Assembly: GCF_900102035.1 (NCBI RefSeq)
Contig: NZ_LT629689.1
Coordinates: 5,021,001-5,085,000 of the forward strand
Source: Pseudomonas extremaustralis
GTDB taxonomy: Bacteria > Pseudomonadota > Gammaproteobacteria > Pseudomonadales > Pseudomonadaceae
Direction: 5' to 3'
DNA: 64,000 bases
Within the stretch, counting starts at the first letter, position 1; every line of letters starts with the position of its first letter. The notes below the pieces were generated by a model. That model was not told the DNA's origin and made no database searches. It saw nothing but the letters and a program-made list of their open reading frames with translations. The translations under genes and the position numbers were made by a program. Shown in pieces: positions 29,255 through 38,349 of the stretch.

Positions 29255-30925
29255 GTGAAACAGAACTCCCTGAATGGATGGTTCAAGAGCGGCGCCCCCG
29301 GTGTGTGGATCAGCGGTGGCGCGGTGTCCATCGCGGTCATCATGACCATTGGTTTGCTGGCTGTGATTGCGGTGCGTGGTTTGGGCCACTTCTGGCCGGC
29401 TGACCTGATCCAGGCCAACTACGATGTACCGGGCCAGGCCAACCATATCGTCATCGGCGAAGTGGTGCAGAAAGAAGAAGTGCCGCGCGAGCGCCTGAAA
29501 AGCGCTGGCTTGCCGGTGCCCGATGAGGGCCCGGAATTCATGACCCGCGAGCTGATCAAGGTCGGTAACCGGGACCTGAACGGCAACGACTTCACCTGGA
29601 TCATCGGCGAGTGGCTGACCAACCAGGCCAAGCCGGCGCAACTGATGACCATCGAGCGTCGTGAGTGGGGCAACTTCTACGGCACCCTGGTCAACGTCAA
29701 GCAGGACGGCAAGGTCATCGCCGAAGGCGAAGCCGCGTGGCCGGAGCTGCTGGCCCGTGTCGACCGCGTGAACAAGCTGGCGGCCCAGCTCAAGACCCTG
29801 GAGAAGTCCGACATCGGCGCGATCAACGCCGGTCTCGAGCGTATCCGCCTGCACGGTCGCAAGCTGGAACTGGAAGGCAAGCTCGACGCCGCCGCCCAGG
29901 CCGACATGGACGCCGATCGCGCCGAGCTGAATGCCCGTTACCAGGACATCGAAGCGCGTCTGTCCGACCTGCATGCCCAGTTCAACCGCGATGCCCTGAC
30001 GGCCCGCGATGCCAATGGCAAGGAAGTGGAAATCGGCATCGGCAAAGTGGTCCACGCCTATCAGCCGAACGCCATGGGCACGATGACCAAGATCGGCTTT
30101 TACTTCAGCAAGGTCTGGGAATTCCTGAGTGACGACCCACGGGAAGCCAACACCGAAGGCGGGATTTTCCCGGCGATCTTCGGCACCGTGATGATGACCC
30201 TGATCATGGCGATGATCGTGACCCCGTTCGGCGTGCTGGCGGCGGTGTACCTGCGCGAATACGCCAAGCAGAACACCCTGACGCGGATCATCCGCATCGC
30301 CGTGAACAACCTCGCCGGCGTACCGGCCATCGTCTACGGCGTGTTCGGCCTGGGCTTCTTCGTGTATGTATTGGGTGGCTCGGTCGACCGCCTGTTCTTC
30401 GCCGAAGCGCTGCCGGCACCCACCTTCGGTACGCCCGGCCTGCTGTGGGCCTCGCTGACCCTGGCGCTGTTGGCGGTGCCGGTGGTGATCGTGGCCACCG
30501 AAGAAGGCCTGGCGCGGATTCCTCGCACCGTGCGCGAAGGTTCCCTGGCACTGGGCGCGACCAAGGCGGAAACGCTGTGGAAGATCGTGCTGCCCATGGC
30601 CAGCCCGGCGATGATGACCGGCATGATCCTCGCCGTGGCCCGCGCCGCCGGTGAAGTGGCGCCGCTGATGCTGGTGGGTGTGGTCAAGCTGGCCCCATCG
30701 CTGCCGTTGGACGGCAACTACCCTTACTTGCACCTGGACCAGAAGATCATGCACCTGGGCTTCCATATTTATGACGTCGGCTTCCAGAGCCCCAACGTCG
30801 AAGCCGCACGGCCACTGGTATATGCCACCGCGTTGTTGCTGGTGCTGGTGATCGCCACGCTCAACTTGTCGGCAGTGTGGATCCGTAACCACCTGCGCGA
30901 AAAATACAAAGCGCTGGATAGCTGA
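29255..30925 (+). CDS. pstA: Phosphate ABC transporter permease PstA (long form)
   Basis: Second Pst permease subunit, 556 residues starting at GTG 29255 (ribosome site GGTAGAAG). One N-terminal membrane helix (about 25-45) is followed by a long, partly coiled extracytoplasmic insertion rich in Glu, Arg and Ala (about 50-290) and the permease domain with EAA loop LGATKAETLWKIVLPMASPA (about 430). Lies 15 bp after pstC. A REP doublet separates it from pstB. Confidence 0.93.
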   Translation: MKQNSLNGWFKSGAPGVWISGGAVSIAVIMTIGLLAVIAVRGLGHFWPADLIQANYDVPGQANHIVIGEVVQKEEVPRERLKSAGLPVPDEGPEFMTRELIKVGNRDLNGNDFTWIIGEWLTNQAKPAQLMTIERREWGNFYGTLVNVKQDGKVIAEGEAAWPELLARVDRVNKLAAQLKTLEKSDIGAINAGLERIRLHGRKLELEGKLDAAAQADMDADRAELNARYQDIEARLSDLHAQFNRDALTARDANGKEVEIGIGKVVHAYQPNAMGTMTKIGFYFSKVWEFLSDDPREANTEGGIFPAIFGTVMMTLIMAMIVTPFGVLAAVYLREYAKQNTLTRIIRIAVNNLAGVPAIVYGVFGLGFFVYVLGGSVDRLFFAEALPAPTFGTPGLLWASLTLALLAVPVVIVATEEGLARIPRTVREGSLALGATKAETLWKIVLPMASPAMMTGMILAVARAAGEVAPLMLVGVVKLAPSLPLDGNYPYLHLDQKIMHLGFHIYDVGFQSPNVEAARPLVYATALLLVLVIATLNLSAVWIRNHLREKYKALDS

Positions 30926-30948
30926 TCTGAATCGAATGCGGACTTATT

Positions 30949-31037
30949 TGTGGGAGGGGGCTTGCTCCCGATAGCGGTGTGTCAACCAGCACATGTGTTT
31001 CTGATACACCGCAATCGGGAGCAAGCCCCCTCCCACA
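30949..31037. repeat. REP doublet (REPIN), GGGAGGGGGCTTGCTCCC type, inside the pst operon
   Basis: Arms TTGTGGGAGGGGGCTTGCTC and GAGCAAGCCCCCTCCCACAC fill most of the 133-bp gap between pstA and pstB. Similar copies lie at 19546 and 22434. Confidence 0.9.
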
Positions 31038-31058
31038 CAACAGCACAGGGAGCATCCC

Positions 31059-31892
31059 ATGCAACAAGAAACCCAATCCCATGGCATCAACATGTCTGCT
31101 CTGGGTCGCGACAAGCAGAGCCTGAGCCTGGCCGAAGAAACCGTGGCCATCGAAGTACCGGGCCTGAGCCTGTACTACGGCGACAAACAGGCGCTGTTCG
31201 ACGTCAGCATGAACATCCCCAAGCAGCGCGTGACTGCCTTTATCGGCCCGTCCGGCTGCGGCAAGTCCACGTTGCTGCGCACTTTCAACCGCATGAACGA
31301 CCTGGTGGACGGTTGCCGGGTGGAAGGGGCGATCAACCTGTATGGCACCAACATCTACCGCAAGGGCGAAGACGTGGCCGAGCTGCGTCGTCGGGTGGGC
31401 ATGGTGTTCCAGAAGCCCAACCCATTCCCCAAGACCATCTACGAAAACGTGGTCTACGGCCTGCGTATCCAGGGCATCAATAAAAAGCGCATCCTCGACG
31501 AAGCGGTCGAGTGGGCCCTCAAGGGCGCGGCGCTGTGGGACGAGGTCAAGGACCGCCTGCACGAGTCGGCACTGGGCTTGTCCGGCGGCCAGCAGCAGCG
31601 TCTGGTGATCGCCCGCACCATCGCCGTGGAACCGGAAGTGCTGCTGCTCGACGAACCCTGCTCGGCACTCGACCCGATCTCCACGCTGAAAGTCGAGGAG
31701 CTGATCTACGAGCTCAAGTCCAAGTTCACCATCGTCATCGTGACCCACAACATGCAACAGGCGGCGCGGGTTTCCGACTACACCGCGTTCATGTACATGG
31801 GCAAACTCGTGGAGTTCGGCGATACCGATACCTTGTTCACCAATCCGGCGAAGAAGCAGACCGAAGACTACATCACCGGTCGCTATGGCTAG
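31059..31892 (+). CDS. pstB: Phosphate ABC transporter ATP-binding protein
   Basis: ATPase of the Pst transporter, 277 residues. Walker [10 protein letters not shown] (about residue 65), Q loop [10 protein letters not shown], signature LSGGQQQR (about 177) and Walker [14 protein letters not shown] are all intact. The first 30 residues are an extension relative to E. coli PstB; an internal ATG at 31092 would remove part of it. Part of the signalling complex that keeps PhoR inactive when phosphate is plentiful. Confidence 0.96.
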   Translation: MQQETQSHGINMSALGRDKQSLSLAEETVAIEVPGLSLYYGDKQALFDVSMNIPKQRVTAFIGPSGCGKSTLLRTFNRMNDLVDGCRVEGAINLYGTNIYRKGEDVAELRRRVGMVFQKPNPFPKTIYENVVYGLRIQGINKKRILDEAVEWALKGAALWDEVKDRLHESALGLSGGQQQRLVIARTIAVEPEVLLLDEPCSALDPISTLKVEELIYELKSKFTIVIVTHNMQQAARVSDYTAFMYMGKLVEFGDTDTLFTNPAKKQTEDYITGRYG

Positions 31893-31962
31893 GAAGCTGT
31901 GGTTCTCATTGCACTGACGCTGCGGCTCACCGCACCTTACCGGACGCTCCAAGGACGCCAAC

Positions 31963-32724
31963 ATGATTAGCAAAGAAGGCCTTACCCATCACATCTCCGC
32001 GCAGTTCAACGCCGAGCTCGAGGAAGTGCGCAGCCACCTCCTGGCGATGGGCGGGCTGGTGGAGAAGCAAGTCAACGATGCGGTCACCGCGCTGATCGAG
32101 GCCGACTCGGGCCTGGCCCAGCAGGTGCGTGAGATCGATGACCAGATCAACCAGATGGAGCGCAACATCGACGAAGAATGCCTGCGCATTCTGGCCCGTC
32201 GCCAGCCGGCGGCCTCCGACCTGCGTTTGATCATCAGCATCTCCAAGTCGGTGATCGACCTGGAGCGCATCGGCGACGAAGCCACCAAGATCGCTCGCCG
32301 CGCCATCCAACTGTGCGAAGAAGGCGAAGCACCGCGCGGATACGTGGAAGTGCGCCACATCGGCGACCAGGTGCGCAACATGGTGCGCGATGCCCTCGAC
32401 GCATTCGCCCGTTTCGACGCCGAACTGGCGTTGTCGGTGGCCCAGTACGACAAGACCATCGATCGCGAATACAAGACCGCGCTGCGCGAACTGGCGACCT
32501 ACATGATGGAAGACCCGCGCTCTATCTCGCGGGTCTTGAGCATCATTTGGGTGCTGCGTTCCCTGGAGCGCATCGGCGACCACGCGCGCAATATCTCGGA
32601 ACTGGTGATCTACCTGGTGCGCGGCACCGACGTGCGGCACATGGGTCTCAAGCGCATGAAGGCCGAAGTTGAAGGTTCAGCCGATCAAATCCCTAATGTT
32701 CCGGGCGAACCTGACGATAAGTAA
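31963..32724 (+). CDS. phoU: Phosphate signalling regulator PhoU
   Basis: 253-residue all-helical protein with two PhoU repeats, each carrying the metal-binding motif: ERIGDEATKIARRAI (about residue 102) and ERIGDHARNISELVIY (about 204). Links Pst transport to the PhoR kinase as a negative regulator. Lies 70 bp after pstB and ends the operon at a strong terminator. Confidence 0.96.
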   Translation: MISKEGLTHHISAQFNAELEEVRSHLLAMGGLVEKQVNDAVTALIEADSGLAQQVREIDDQINQMERNIDEECLRILARRQPAASDLRLIISISKSVIDLERIGDEATKIARRAIQLCEEGEAPRGYVEVRHIGDQVRNMVRDALDAFARFDAELALSVAQYDKTIDREYKTALRELATYMMEDPRSISRVLSIIWVLRSLERIGDHARNISELVIYLVRGTDVRHMGLKRMKAEVEGSADQIPNVPGEPDDK

Positions 32725-32740
32725 GGTTGCCCGAGAAATT

Positions 32741-32768
32741 AACGCCCGGCCTTTGGTCGGGCGTTTTC
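32741..32768 (+). terminator. Rho-independent terminator of the pst-phoU operon
   Basis: Stem AACGCCCG / CGGGCGTT with a short loop, followed by TTTCG, 16 bp after the phoU stop. Confidence 0.8.
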
Positions 32769-32892
32769 GTTTGTAGCAGCTGAATTTTTTGTGCAGTCAG
32801 GGCAATAAACTTCCAACGTGACGACAGAGTTTTGGCAAAATGCCATTAGTCAGGCGTTTTGCGTGCCGCCGTTTTTATAGGATGAAGGGTCG

Positions 32893-33807
32893 ATGAGTAA
32901 AGTCAGTGTATTGGTGGTGGATGACGCCTCGTTTATTCGCGATCTAGTGAAGAAGTGCCTGCGTAACTACTTCCCCGGGATCAAGCTTGAAGATGCGGTG
33001 AACGGCAAAAAGGCTCAGACCATCCTGATGCGCGAGAGCTTCGACCTGGTGCTGTGCGACTGGGAAATGCCGGAAATGTCCGGGCTTGAACTGCTGACCT
33101 GGTGCCGCGAACAGACGCACCTCAAGGCCATGCCGTTCGTGATGGTGACCAGCCGCGGCGACAAGGAAAACGTGGTTCAGGCGATCCAGGCCGGGGTTTC
33201 GGGCTATGTCAGCAAACCGTTCACGAACGAGCAGTTGCTGAACAAGGTCAAGCAGGCCCTGCACAAGGTCGGCCGCCTCGATGCACTGGTCGCCAGCGCC
33301 CCGACCAAAATGAACTCGGCCTTCGGTAACGACTCCCTGAGTGCCCTGACCGGCGGCAAGCCTGAAGCGGTCAAGGTCGCTCAGGCAGCGGCGGCAGCAC
33401 CGGCGGCGGCACCGAGCAGGGGGCTGCTCAACAGTCCGCCCGTCCAGGCCCCGGCCGCGTCGCAGGCCAGTGGTCGTGGCCAGGGCCAGCTGCGTCTGTC
33501 CAGCGGCACCCAGCAGTGCGTGATCAAGGCGCTGAGCATCAAGGAAGCGCTGCTGGTGGTACGCCGCGGCGAAGTGCTGCCCCAGGTACTGGAAAGCGCC
33601 GTGCTCGACCTTGAGCAAGGCGACAACGCCGAAGTCGCCCGCCTCAATGGCTACCTGCACGCCGTGGCCGCCTTCGAGCCCAAGCCGGACAGCGATTGGC
33701 TGCAACTGACCTTCCGGTTTATCGACCAGGATGCGCAGAAGCTCGACTACATCTCGCGCCTGATCGCACGCGGCACGGCGCAGAAGCATTTCGTGCCGGG
33801 TGCCTGA
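32893..33807 (+). CDS. Response regulator with C-terminal PilZ-like domain
   Basis: 304 residues. Receiver domain (1-120) is complete: acidic pair DDASFIR, phospho-acceptor aspartate in LVLCDWEMPEMSG, TSR threonine/serine and the KPF lysine. An Ala/Pro-rich linker (about 160-195) leads to a C-terminal domain (about 200-300) resembling PilZ in outline (FRFIDQDAQKLDYISRLIAR at its end) but without the RxxxR and D/NxSxxG motifs that bind cyclic-di-GMP. Same position as PA5364. No partner kinase is adjacent. Confidence 0.85.
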   Translation: MSKVSVLVVDDASFIRDLVKKCLRNYFPGIKLEDAVNGKKAQTILMRESFDLVLCDWEMPEMSGLELLTWCREQTHLKAMPFVMVTSRGDKENVVQAIQAGVSGYVSKPFTNEQLLNKVKQALHKVGRLDALVASAPTKMNSAFGNDSLSALTGGKPEAVKVAQAAAAAPAAAPSRGLLNSPPVQAPAASQASGRGQGQLRLSSGTQQCVIKALSIKEALLVVRRGEVLPQVLESAVLDLEQGDNAEVARLNGYLHAVAAFEPKPDSDWLQLTFRFIDQDAQKLDYISRLIARGTAQKHFVPGA

Positions 33808-33843
33808 TTTAGAGAACGCTACCTGCCAATAGGTGTGGGCTTA

Positions 33844-33862
33844 TGTGGGGGCTCGCTCCCAC
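33844..33862. repeat. Single REP-like palindrome
   Basis: GTGGGGGCTCGCTCCCAC, a lone short palindrome related to the REP units elsewhere in the window, 37 bp after the response-regulator stop. Confidence 0.55.
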
Positions 33863-33941
33863 GGTTATCGGGGGAGCCTCACACAGTCTTGTCATCAAGG
33901 CTTGCTAGCCTGCCGTTCAGTCTCTCCGGCAGGTTCGCGCC

Positions 33942-34613
33942 ATGCTCCTTCGCCTGTTGCTGTTCTGTGGGCTGGCCACGGTTGCCACGTCGACCCTGGC
34001 CATGACCCTCTACAAATCCACCGACGCCCATGGCGAGGTGTTCTTCAGCGACCGGCAAACCCCGGGCGCCCAGGCATTCGTGATCCAGGAGCGCAGGACC
34101 GAGCGGGTGTCGCGGCCGGTGCTCGAACGGCCCAAGCCCCGTTACCCACAGCCAGCCTACCGCTACCCCTTGCCCTGGCGCGGCGGGCCCTTTCGCCTGA
34201 CCCAAGGCCCCAACGGCAGCTTCAGCCACACGGACGCCAAAAGCCGCTATGCCATGGACATCGCCATGCCCGAAGGCACGCCGATCATTGCGGCCCGCAG
34301 TGGGGTGGTGATGAACATCGAGAATGAGCAGGTCGGACGCGGTAACGACGCGTCGGGGAATTTCGTGCGCGTGCAGCACGATGACGGCACCCAGGGCGTG
34401 TACCTGCACCTCAAGCAGGGCTCGGTCAGTGTCCGGCCGGGACAGCGGGTGAGGGTGGGCGGCGCGCTGGGGTTATCGGGCAACACCGGCAACAGCAGCG
34501 GGCCCCATTTGCACTTTGTGGTGCAACAGCATACCGAGGCGGGGCTGGTGTCGATTCCTTACGAATTCAACCAGCCGGTCGGCACACTGCCCAATTTTGC
34601 CCTGGGCAATTGA
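33942..34613 (+). CDS. M23 family metallopeptidase with N-terminal DUF4124 domain
   Basis: Exported 223-residue protein: signal peptide MLLRLLLFCGLATVATSTLA, a DUF4124 segment (MTLYKSTDAHGEVFFSDRQT), a proline-rich link and a LytM-type peptidase domain (about 90-215). Zinc ligands are present: SHTDAKSRYAMDIAMP (H...D) and the HLHF motif (GPHLHFVVQ). It probably cuts peptidoglycan cross-links or acts in cell-wall remodelling. Same position as PA5363. Confidence 0.9.
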   Translation: MLLRLLLFCGLATVATSTLAMTLYKSTDAHGEVFFSDRQTPGAQAFVIQERRTERVSRPVLERPKPRYPQPAYRYPLPWRGGPFRLTQGPNGSFSHTDAKSRYAMDIAMPEGTPIIAARSGVVMNIENEQVGRGNDASGNFVRVQHDDGTQGVYLHLKQGSVSVRPGQRVRVGGALGLSGNTGNSSGPHLHFVVQQHTEAGLVSIPYEFNQPVGTLPNFALGN

Positions 34614-34645
34614 TGGCAGGCGTAGGAGCGCGCTTGTAACACCAC

Positions 34646-34667
34646 GGGGTGCCAGGCACCCCGCGCT
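34646..34667 (+). terminator. Terminator after the M23 peptidase gene
   Basis: GGGGTGC-CAG-GCACCCC followed by CGCTTTC, between two convergent genes. The T run is weak. Confidence 0.55.
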
Positions 34668-34672
34668 TTCGG

Positions 34673-36013
34673 TCACTCCAGCAACAAGACCTTGGCCAGC
34701 ACGATTTTCGGGCCTTTCATCTTCTTGATGATGATCCGCAACCCCTCGACCTCCAGGACTTCTTCTTCTTCCGGCACCCGTTTGAGGGTGTCGTAGATCA
34801 GCCCGGCCAGGGTTTCGGCTTCGATGTGGTCCAGGTCGACACCCAGCAGGCGCTCGACCTTGAACAGCGGCGTATCGCCACGTACCAGCAGTTTGCCCGG
34901 CTGGTAGGCGAGGATGCCGCGCTCGGCCTTGCGGTGTTCGTCCTGGATATCGCCCACCAGCACTTCCAGCACGTCTTCCATGGTCAGGTAGCCGATGACC
35001 TTGCCATCGGCTTCTTCCACCAGGGCAAAGTGCGCGCCGCCTTTGCGGAACTGCTCCAGCAACTGCGACAACGGCATATGCCGCGACACACGCTCCAGCG
35101 GGCGGGTCAGCTCGGCCAGGTTGAACGACTCGGGGATGTGGTCCAGGTCTGCCAGTTCCAGCAGCAGGTCCTTGATGTGCAACAGGCCCACGAACTCATT
35201 GCGTACCGCGTCATACACGGGGTAGCGGCTGTATTTGTGCCGGCGGAACAGCGCGAGGATTTCCTTGAGCGGGGCGTTGAAGTCCAGGGTCACCAGGTCT
35301 TCCCGGGAGTTGGCCCAGTCGACCACTTCCAGCTCGCCCATTTCCACGGCCGAGGCCAGCACGCGCATGCCTTGGTCGCTCGGGTCCTGGCCACGGCTGG
35401 AGTGCAGGATCAACTTGAGTTCTTCGCGGCTGTAATTGTGCTCATGGTGCGGGCCGGGCTCGCCTTGGCCGGCGATGCGCAGGATGGCGTTGGCACTGGC
35501 GTTGAGCAGGTAGATCGCCGGGTACATGGTCCAGTAGAACAGGTACAGCGGCACCGCCGTCCACAGTGACAGCAGCTCTGGCTTGCGAATCGCCCAGGAC
35601 TTGGGCGCCAGCTCGCCGACCACGATGTGCAGGTAGGAAATCATGAAGAAGGCGGAAAAGAACGACACGCCCTTGATCACTTCCGGCGACTCGACGCCTA
35701 CCGCTCCCAGCAACGGCTCGAGGATGTGCGCGAAGGCGGGCTCACCGACCCAGCCCAGCCCCAGGGAGGCAAGGGTGATACCCAACTGGCAGGCCGACAG
35801 GTACGCATCGAGCTGGCTGTGTACGGTACGCAGGATCTGCCCGCGCCAGCCGTTGGTGTCGGCGATCGCCTCGACCCGCGTGGAGCGGAGTTTGACCATG
35901 GCAAACTCCGCCGCAACGAAGAAACCGTTGAGCAGTACCAGGATCAGTGCAAAAAGAATCATGCCGAAATCGGCGAAGAGTGTAGCCAGGGTGATACCAG
36001 GGGAAGGGTCCAT
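34673..36013 (-). CDS. CNNM/CorC-type transporter (DUF21, paired CBS, CorC_HlyC domains)
   Basis: 446-residue membrane protein often annotated as hemolysin. Order: DUF21 membrane domain (about 10-195; LFALILVLLNGFFVAAEFAM, then repeated hydrophobic helices), two CBS motifs (about 215-335; PVYDAVRNEFVGLLHIKDLL and GYLTMEDVLEVLVGDIQDEH), and a C-terminal CorC_HlyC domain ending VLAKVLLLE. Thought to export magnesium or other divalent cations; the hemolysin label is historical. Start at 36013 puts the first helix near the N terminus. Confidence 0.9.
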   Translation of the reverse strand: MDPSPGITLATLFADFGMILFALILVLLNGFFVAAEFAMVKLRSTRVEAIADTNGWRGQILRTVHSQLDAYLSACQLGITLASLGLGWVGEPAFAHILEPLLGAVGVESPEVIKGVSFFSAFFMISYLHIVVGELAPKSWAIRKPELLSLWTAVPLYLFYWTMYPAIYLLNASANAILRIAGQGEPGPHHEHNYSREELKLILHSSRGQDPSDQGMRVLASAVEMGELEVVDWANSREDLVTLDFNAPLKEILALFRRHKYSRYPVYDAVRNEFVGLLHIKDLLLELADLDHIPESFNLAELTRPLERVSRHMPLSQLLEQFRKGGAHFALVEEADGKVIGYLTMEDVLEVLVGDIQDEHRKAERGILAYQPGKLLVRGDTPLFKVERLLGVDLDHIEAETLAGLIYDTLKRVPEEEEVLEVEGLRIIIKKMKGPKIVLAKVLLLE

Positions 36014-36137
36014 GATGGGGTTTTGCTGGTTCCGTGTGTTCAATAAAGGGGGACAGGAGGGCCTGAAAGGCAGGCGTAAGTCGGCCAATGTAGCGGCTGA
36101 CGGGGCGCTTGCCTAGTGCCCGCTGCTTGGCGGGGCG

Positions 36138-37460
36138 CTAGGCATCCTGATCAATCGCCCGCGAACGGGTCACTTGGGTTGGCGGGAAATGGCAGGTGAA
36201 GGTGCTGCCATGGCCCAGCACGCTGCTGATTTCCAGGCGTGCGCGGTGGCGCAGAAGCACATGCTTGACGATCGCCAGGCCCAGCCCGGTGCCGCCGGTG
36301 TTGGAGTTGCGGCTGGAATCGACGCGGTAGAACCGCTCGGTCAGGCGCGGCAGGTGTTTGGCGTCGATACCGATGCCGGAGTCCTGCACGCTCAGGTGCG
36401 CGCCCTGGTCGTCGGCCCACCAGCGGATGCGGATATTGCCCTTGTCCTGGGTGTATTTCACGGCGTTGAACACCAGGTTGGAAAACGCGCTGCGCAATTC
36501 GCCTTCACTGCCCTTGAGCAATATCGACGGGTCGGCTTCCAGGGTGATCTGTTGCCCGCGCTGGCCGGAAAGGGCCTGGGCGTCATTCTTGATGGTCTGC
36601 AGCAGGCTCTGGACGGCCACCGGGTGGTTGTCCGAGGGGTAGTCGGTGGCTTCCAGCTTGGCCAGCAGCAGCAGGTCGTTGAGCAGCGTCTGCATGCGTG
36701 AACCCTGTTGCTGCATCTGCTGCAGGGCGCGGCTCCAGCGCGGGTTGATCTCGTCGACGTTGTCCAGCAGCGTCTCCAGGTAACCGCAGATCACCGTCAG
36801 CGGCGTGCGCAGTTCGTGGGAGACGTTGGCGACGAAGTCTTTGCGCATCTGTTCCAACTGGTGGATGCGAGTCACGTCGCGCACCAGCATCAGGTGTTCG
36901 TTATTGCCGTAGCGCGTCAGGTACAGCTGGATGCGCACGCGGTCATTGGTGGGCGAGGGGATTTCCAGGGCTTCTTCGTAGTTTTCCTGCTCGAAGTACT
37001 CCTTGAAACGCGGGTGACGCACCAGGTTGGTCACCGGCTGGCCGCTGTCCTGGGGCGTCTTGAGGCCCAGCAGGGTTTCGGCGGCGCGGTTCCACCATTC
37101 CAGGTTGCCATCGCTGTCGAGCATGATCACCGCGTCTTTGAGCGCCGCGGTGGATTCCTGCACCCGGTCGATCACCGCTTGCAGGCGCCCGCGCACCCGT
37201 TGGTCGCGGCGTTGCAGGTGGTAGATGCTGTCGAACACTTCGCCCCACAGGCCGTAGCCGTCGGGTGGTGCTTCGTCGGGTTTGTGCTGGCGCAGCCATT
37301 CATGCAGGCGCAGCAGTTGTTTGAGGGTCCAGCCCAGGTAAAGACCGATACCGGCGGCCAGGCTCCAGCCGTAGTAGCCACTGATCAAGCCGACCAGCAG
37401 GCTGCCGGTGATCAGCAAAAGCATGTGGCGGATCAGGGTGCCATGCCAGTTTTGATTCAC
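36138..37460 (-). CDS. phoR: Phosphate-regulon sensor histidine kinase
   Basis: 440-residue membrane kinase that phosphorylates PhoB under phosphate limitation. Two N-terminal membrane helices (about 8-45), a PAS domain (about 95-200), the H box FVANVSHELRTPLTVICGYL with the phospho-accepting histidine (about residue 211), and ATPase boxes: N (SNLVFNAVKYT), G1 (DSGIGID) and G2 (GTGLGLAIVKH). Follows phoB by 46 bp on the same strand, as is usual. Confidence 0.96.
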   Translation of the reverse strand: MNQNWHGTLIRHMLLLITGSLLVGLISGYYGWSLAAGIGLYLGWTLKQLLRLHEWLRQHKPDEAPPDGYGLWGEVFDSIYHLQRRDQRVRGRLQAVIDRVQESTAALKDAVIMLDSDGNLEWWNRAAETLLGLKTPQDSGQPVTNLVRHPRFKEYFEQENYEEALEIPSPTNDRVRIQLYLTRYGNNEHLMLVRDVTRIHQLEQMRKDFVANVSHELRTPLTVICGYLETLLDNVDEINPRWSRALQQMQQQGSRMQTLLNDLLLLAKLEATDYPSDNHPVAVQSLLQTIKNDAQALSGQRGQQITLEADPSILLKGSEGELRSAFSNLVFNAVKYTQDKGNIRIRWWADDQGAHLSVQDSGIGIDAKHLPRLTERFYRVDSSRNSNTGGTGLGLAIVKHVLLRHRARLEISSVLGHGSTFTCHFPPTQVTRSRAIDQDA

Positions 37461-37506
37461 TTGAACATGCGTCCTTGTCAGCTGTTTAAGTCAGAAAGCG
37501 GCTAGC

Positions 37507-38196
37507 TCAACCCTTGGTGGAAAACCGGTAGCCGGTGCCGCGCACGGTTTGTACCAGATTCTCGTAGGCGTCGCCCAAGGCTTTGCGCAGGCGACGGATA
37601 TGCACGTCCACGGTGCGTTCCTCCACATACACGTTGCCGCCCCACACCTGGTCCAGCAACTGGCCACGGGTGTAGGCGCGTTCCTGGTGGGTCATGAAAA
37701 ATTGCAGCAGACGGTACTCGGTGGGGCCCATCTCGGCGGGTTTACCGTCGATGGTCACGCGGTGGCTGATCGGGTCCAACAGCAGGCCGCCGACTTCGAT
37801 TGGCGCTTCGCCATCGGTGGGGCCGGCGCGGCGCAGTACGGCTTTCAGACGAGCGACCAGTTCCCGTGGGGAAAACGGCTTGGTGATGTAGTCATCGGCG
37901 CCGACTTCCAGGCCCTGGATCTTGTTGTCCTCTTCACCCTTGGCCGTGAGCATGATGATCGGGATGTCCCCGGTCAGTTCGTCACGCTTGAGGCGGCGGG
38001 CCAGTTCGATGCCGGAGGTGCCGGGCAGCATCCAGTCCAGCAGGATCAGGTCCGGTTTGCGGTCGACGATAATGGCATGGGCCTGCTGGGAGTTCTCTGC
38101 CTCCAGGCAGTCGTAGCCGGCCATTTCCAACGCGACGGCGATCATCTCGCGAATGGGCGCTTCGTCGTCAACGATCAGAATGCTCCTGCCAACCAT
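37507..38196 (-). CDS. phoB: Phosphate-regulon response regulator
   Basis: 229-residue OmpR-type regulator. Receiver domain (1-120) with acidic pair DDEAPIRE, phospho-acceptor [10 protein letters not shown] and [14 protein letters not shown]-terminal winged helix (about 130-227) with [17 protein letters not shown] in the recognition region. Binds Pho boxes such as those before pstS and pstC. Its own upstream region carries a Pho box on its strand and another on the opposite strand, consistent with autoregulation. Confidence 0.97.
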   Translation of the reverse strand: MVGRSILIVDDEAPIREMIAVALEMAGYDCLEAENSQQAHAIIVDRKPDLILLDWMLPGTSGIELARRLKRDELTGDIPIIMLTAKGEEDNKIQGLEVGADDYITKPFSPRELVARLKAVLRRAGPTDGEAPIEVGGLLLDPISHRVTIDGKPAEMGPTEYRLLQFFMTHQERAYTRGQLLDQVWGGNVYVEERTVDVHIRRLRKALGDAYENLVQTVRGTGYRFSTKG

Positions 38197-38208
38197 GCCT
38201 GAATCCTC

Positions 38209-38226
38209 TTGTCATTTAACTGTCTT
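38209..38226 (+). promoter_or_regulatory. Pho box facing the small exported-protein gene
   Basis: TTGTCAT-TTAA-CTGTCTT on the plus strand, 12 bp beyond the phoB start codon and followed after 8 bp by a -10-like TTAGAT. Its orientation points to the gene at 38350, not to phoB. Confidence 0.55.
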
Positions 38227-38249
38227 GCGCCGCATTAGATAACGGAATT

Positions 38250-38267
38250 ATTGCAGTCGTGTGACAG
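38250..38267 (-). promoter_or_regulatory. Pho box upstream of phoB
   Basis: On the minus strand CTGTCAC-ACGA-CTGCAAT, about 54 bp before the phoB ATG and followed after 7-8 bp by a -10-like TTATCT. PhoB genes are commonly autoregulated through such a site. Confidence 0.65.
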
Positions 38268-38349
38268 TAATTTAGCCGCTTGGGCAATCTACGCCTCTCT
38301 GGACTACGCTTTGGGTCCGAATCCTGACAACCACAAAAGGAAGGTTCCG

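Noticed and set aside
28532..30892. 786-codon open frame antisense to pstC/pstA
   Set aside because: His/Gln/Arg-rich, no ribosome site, and covers two well-defined transporter genes on the other strand.
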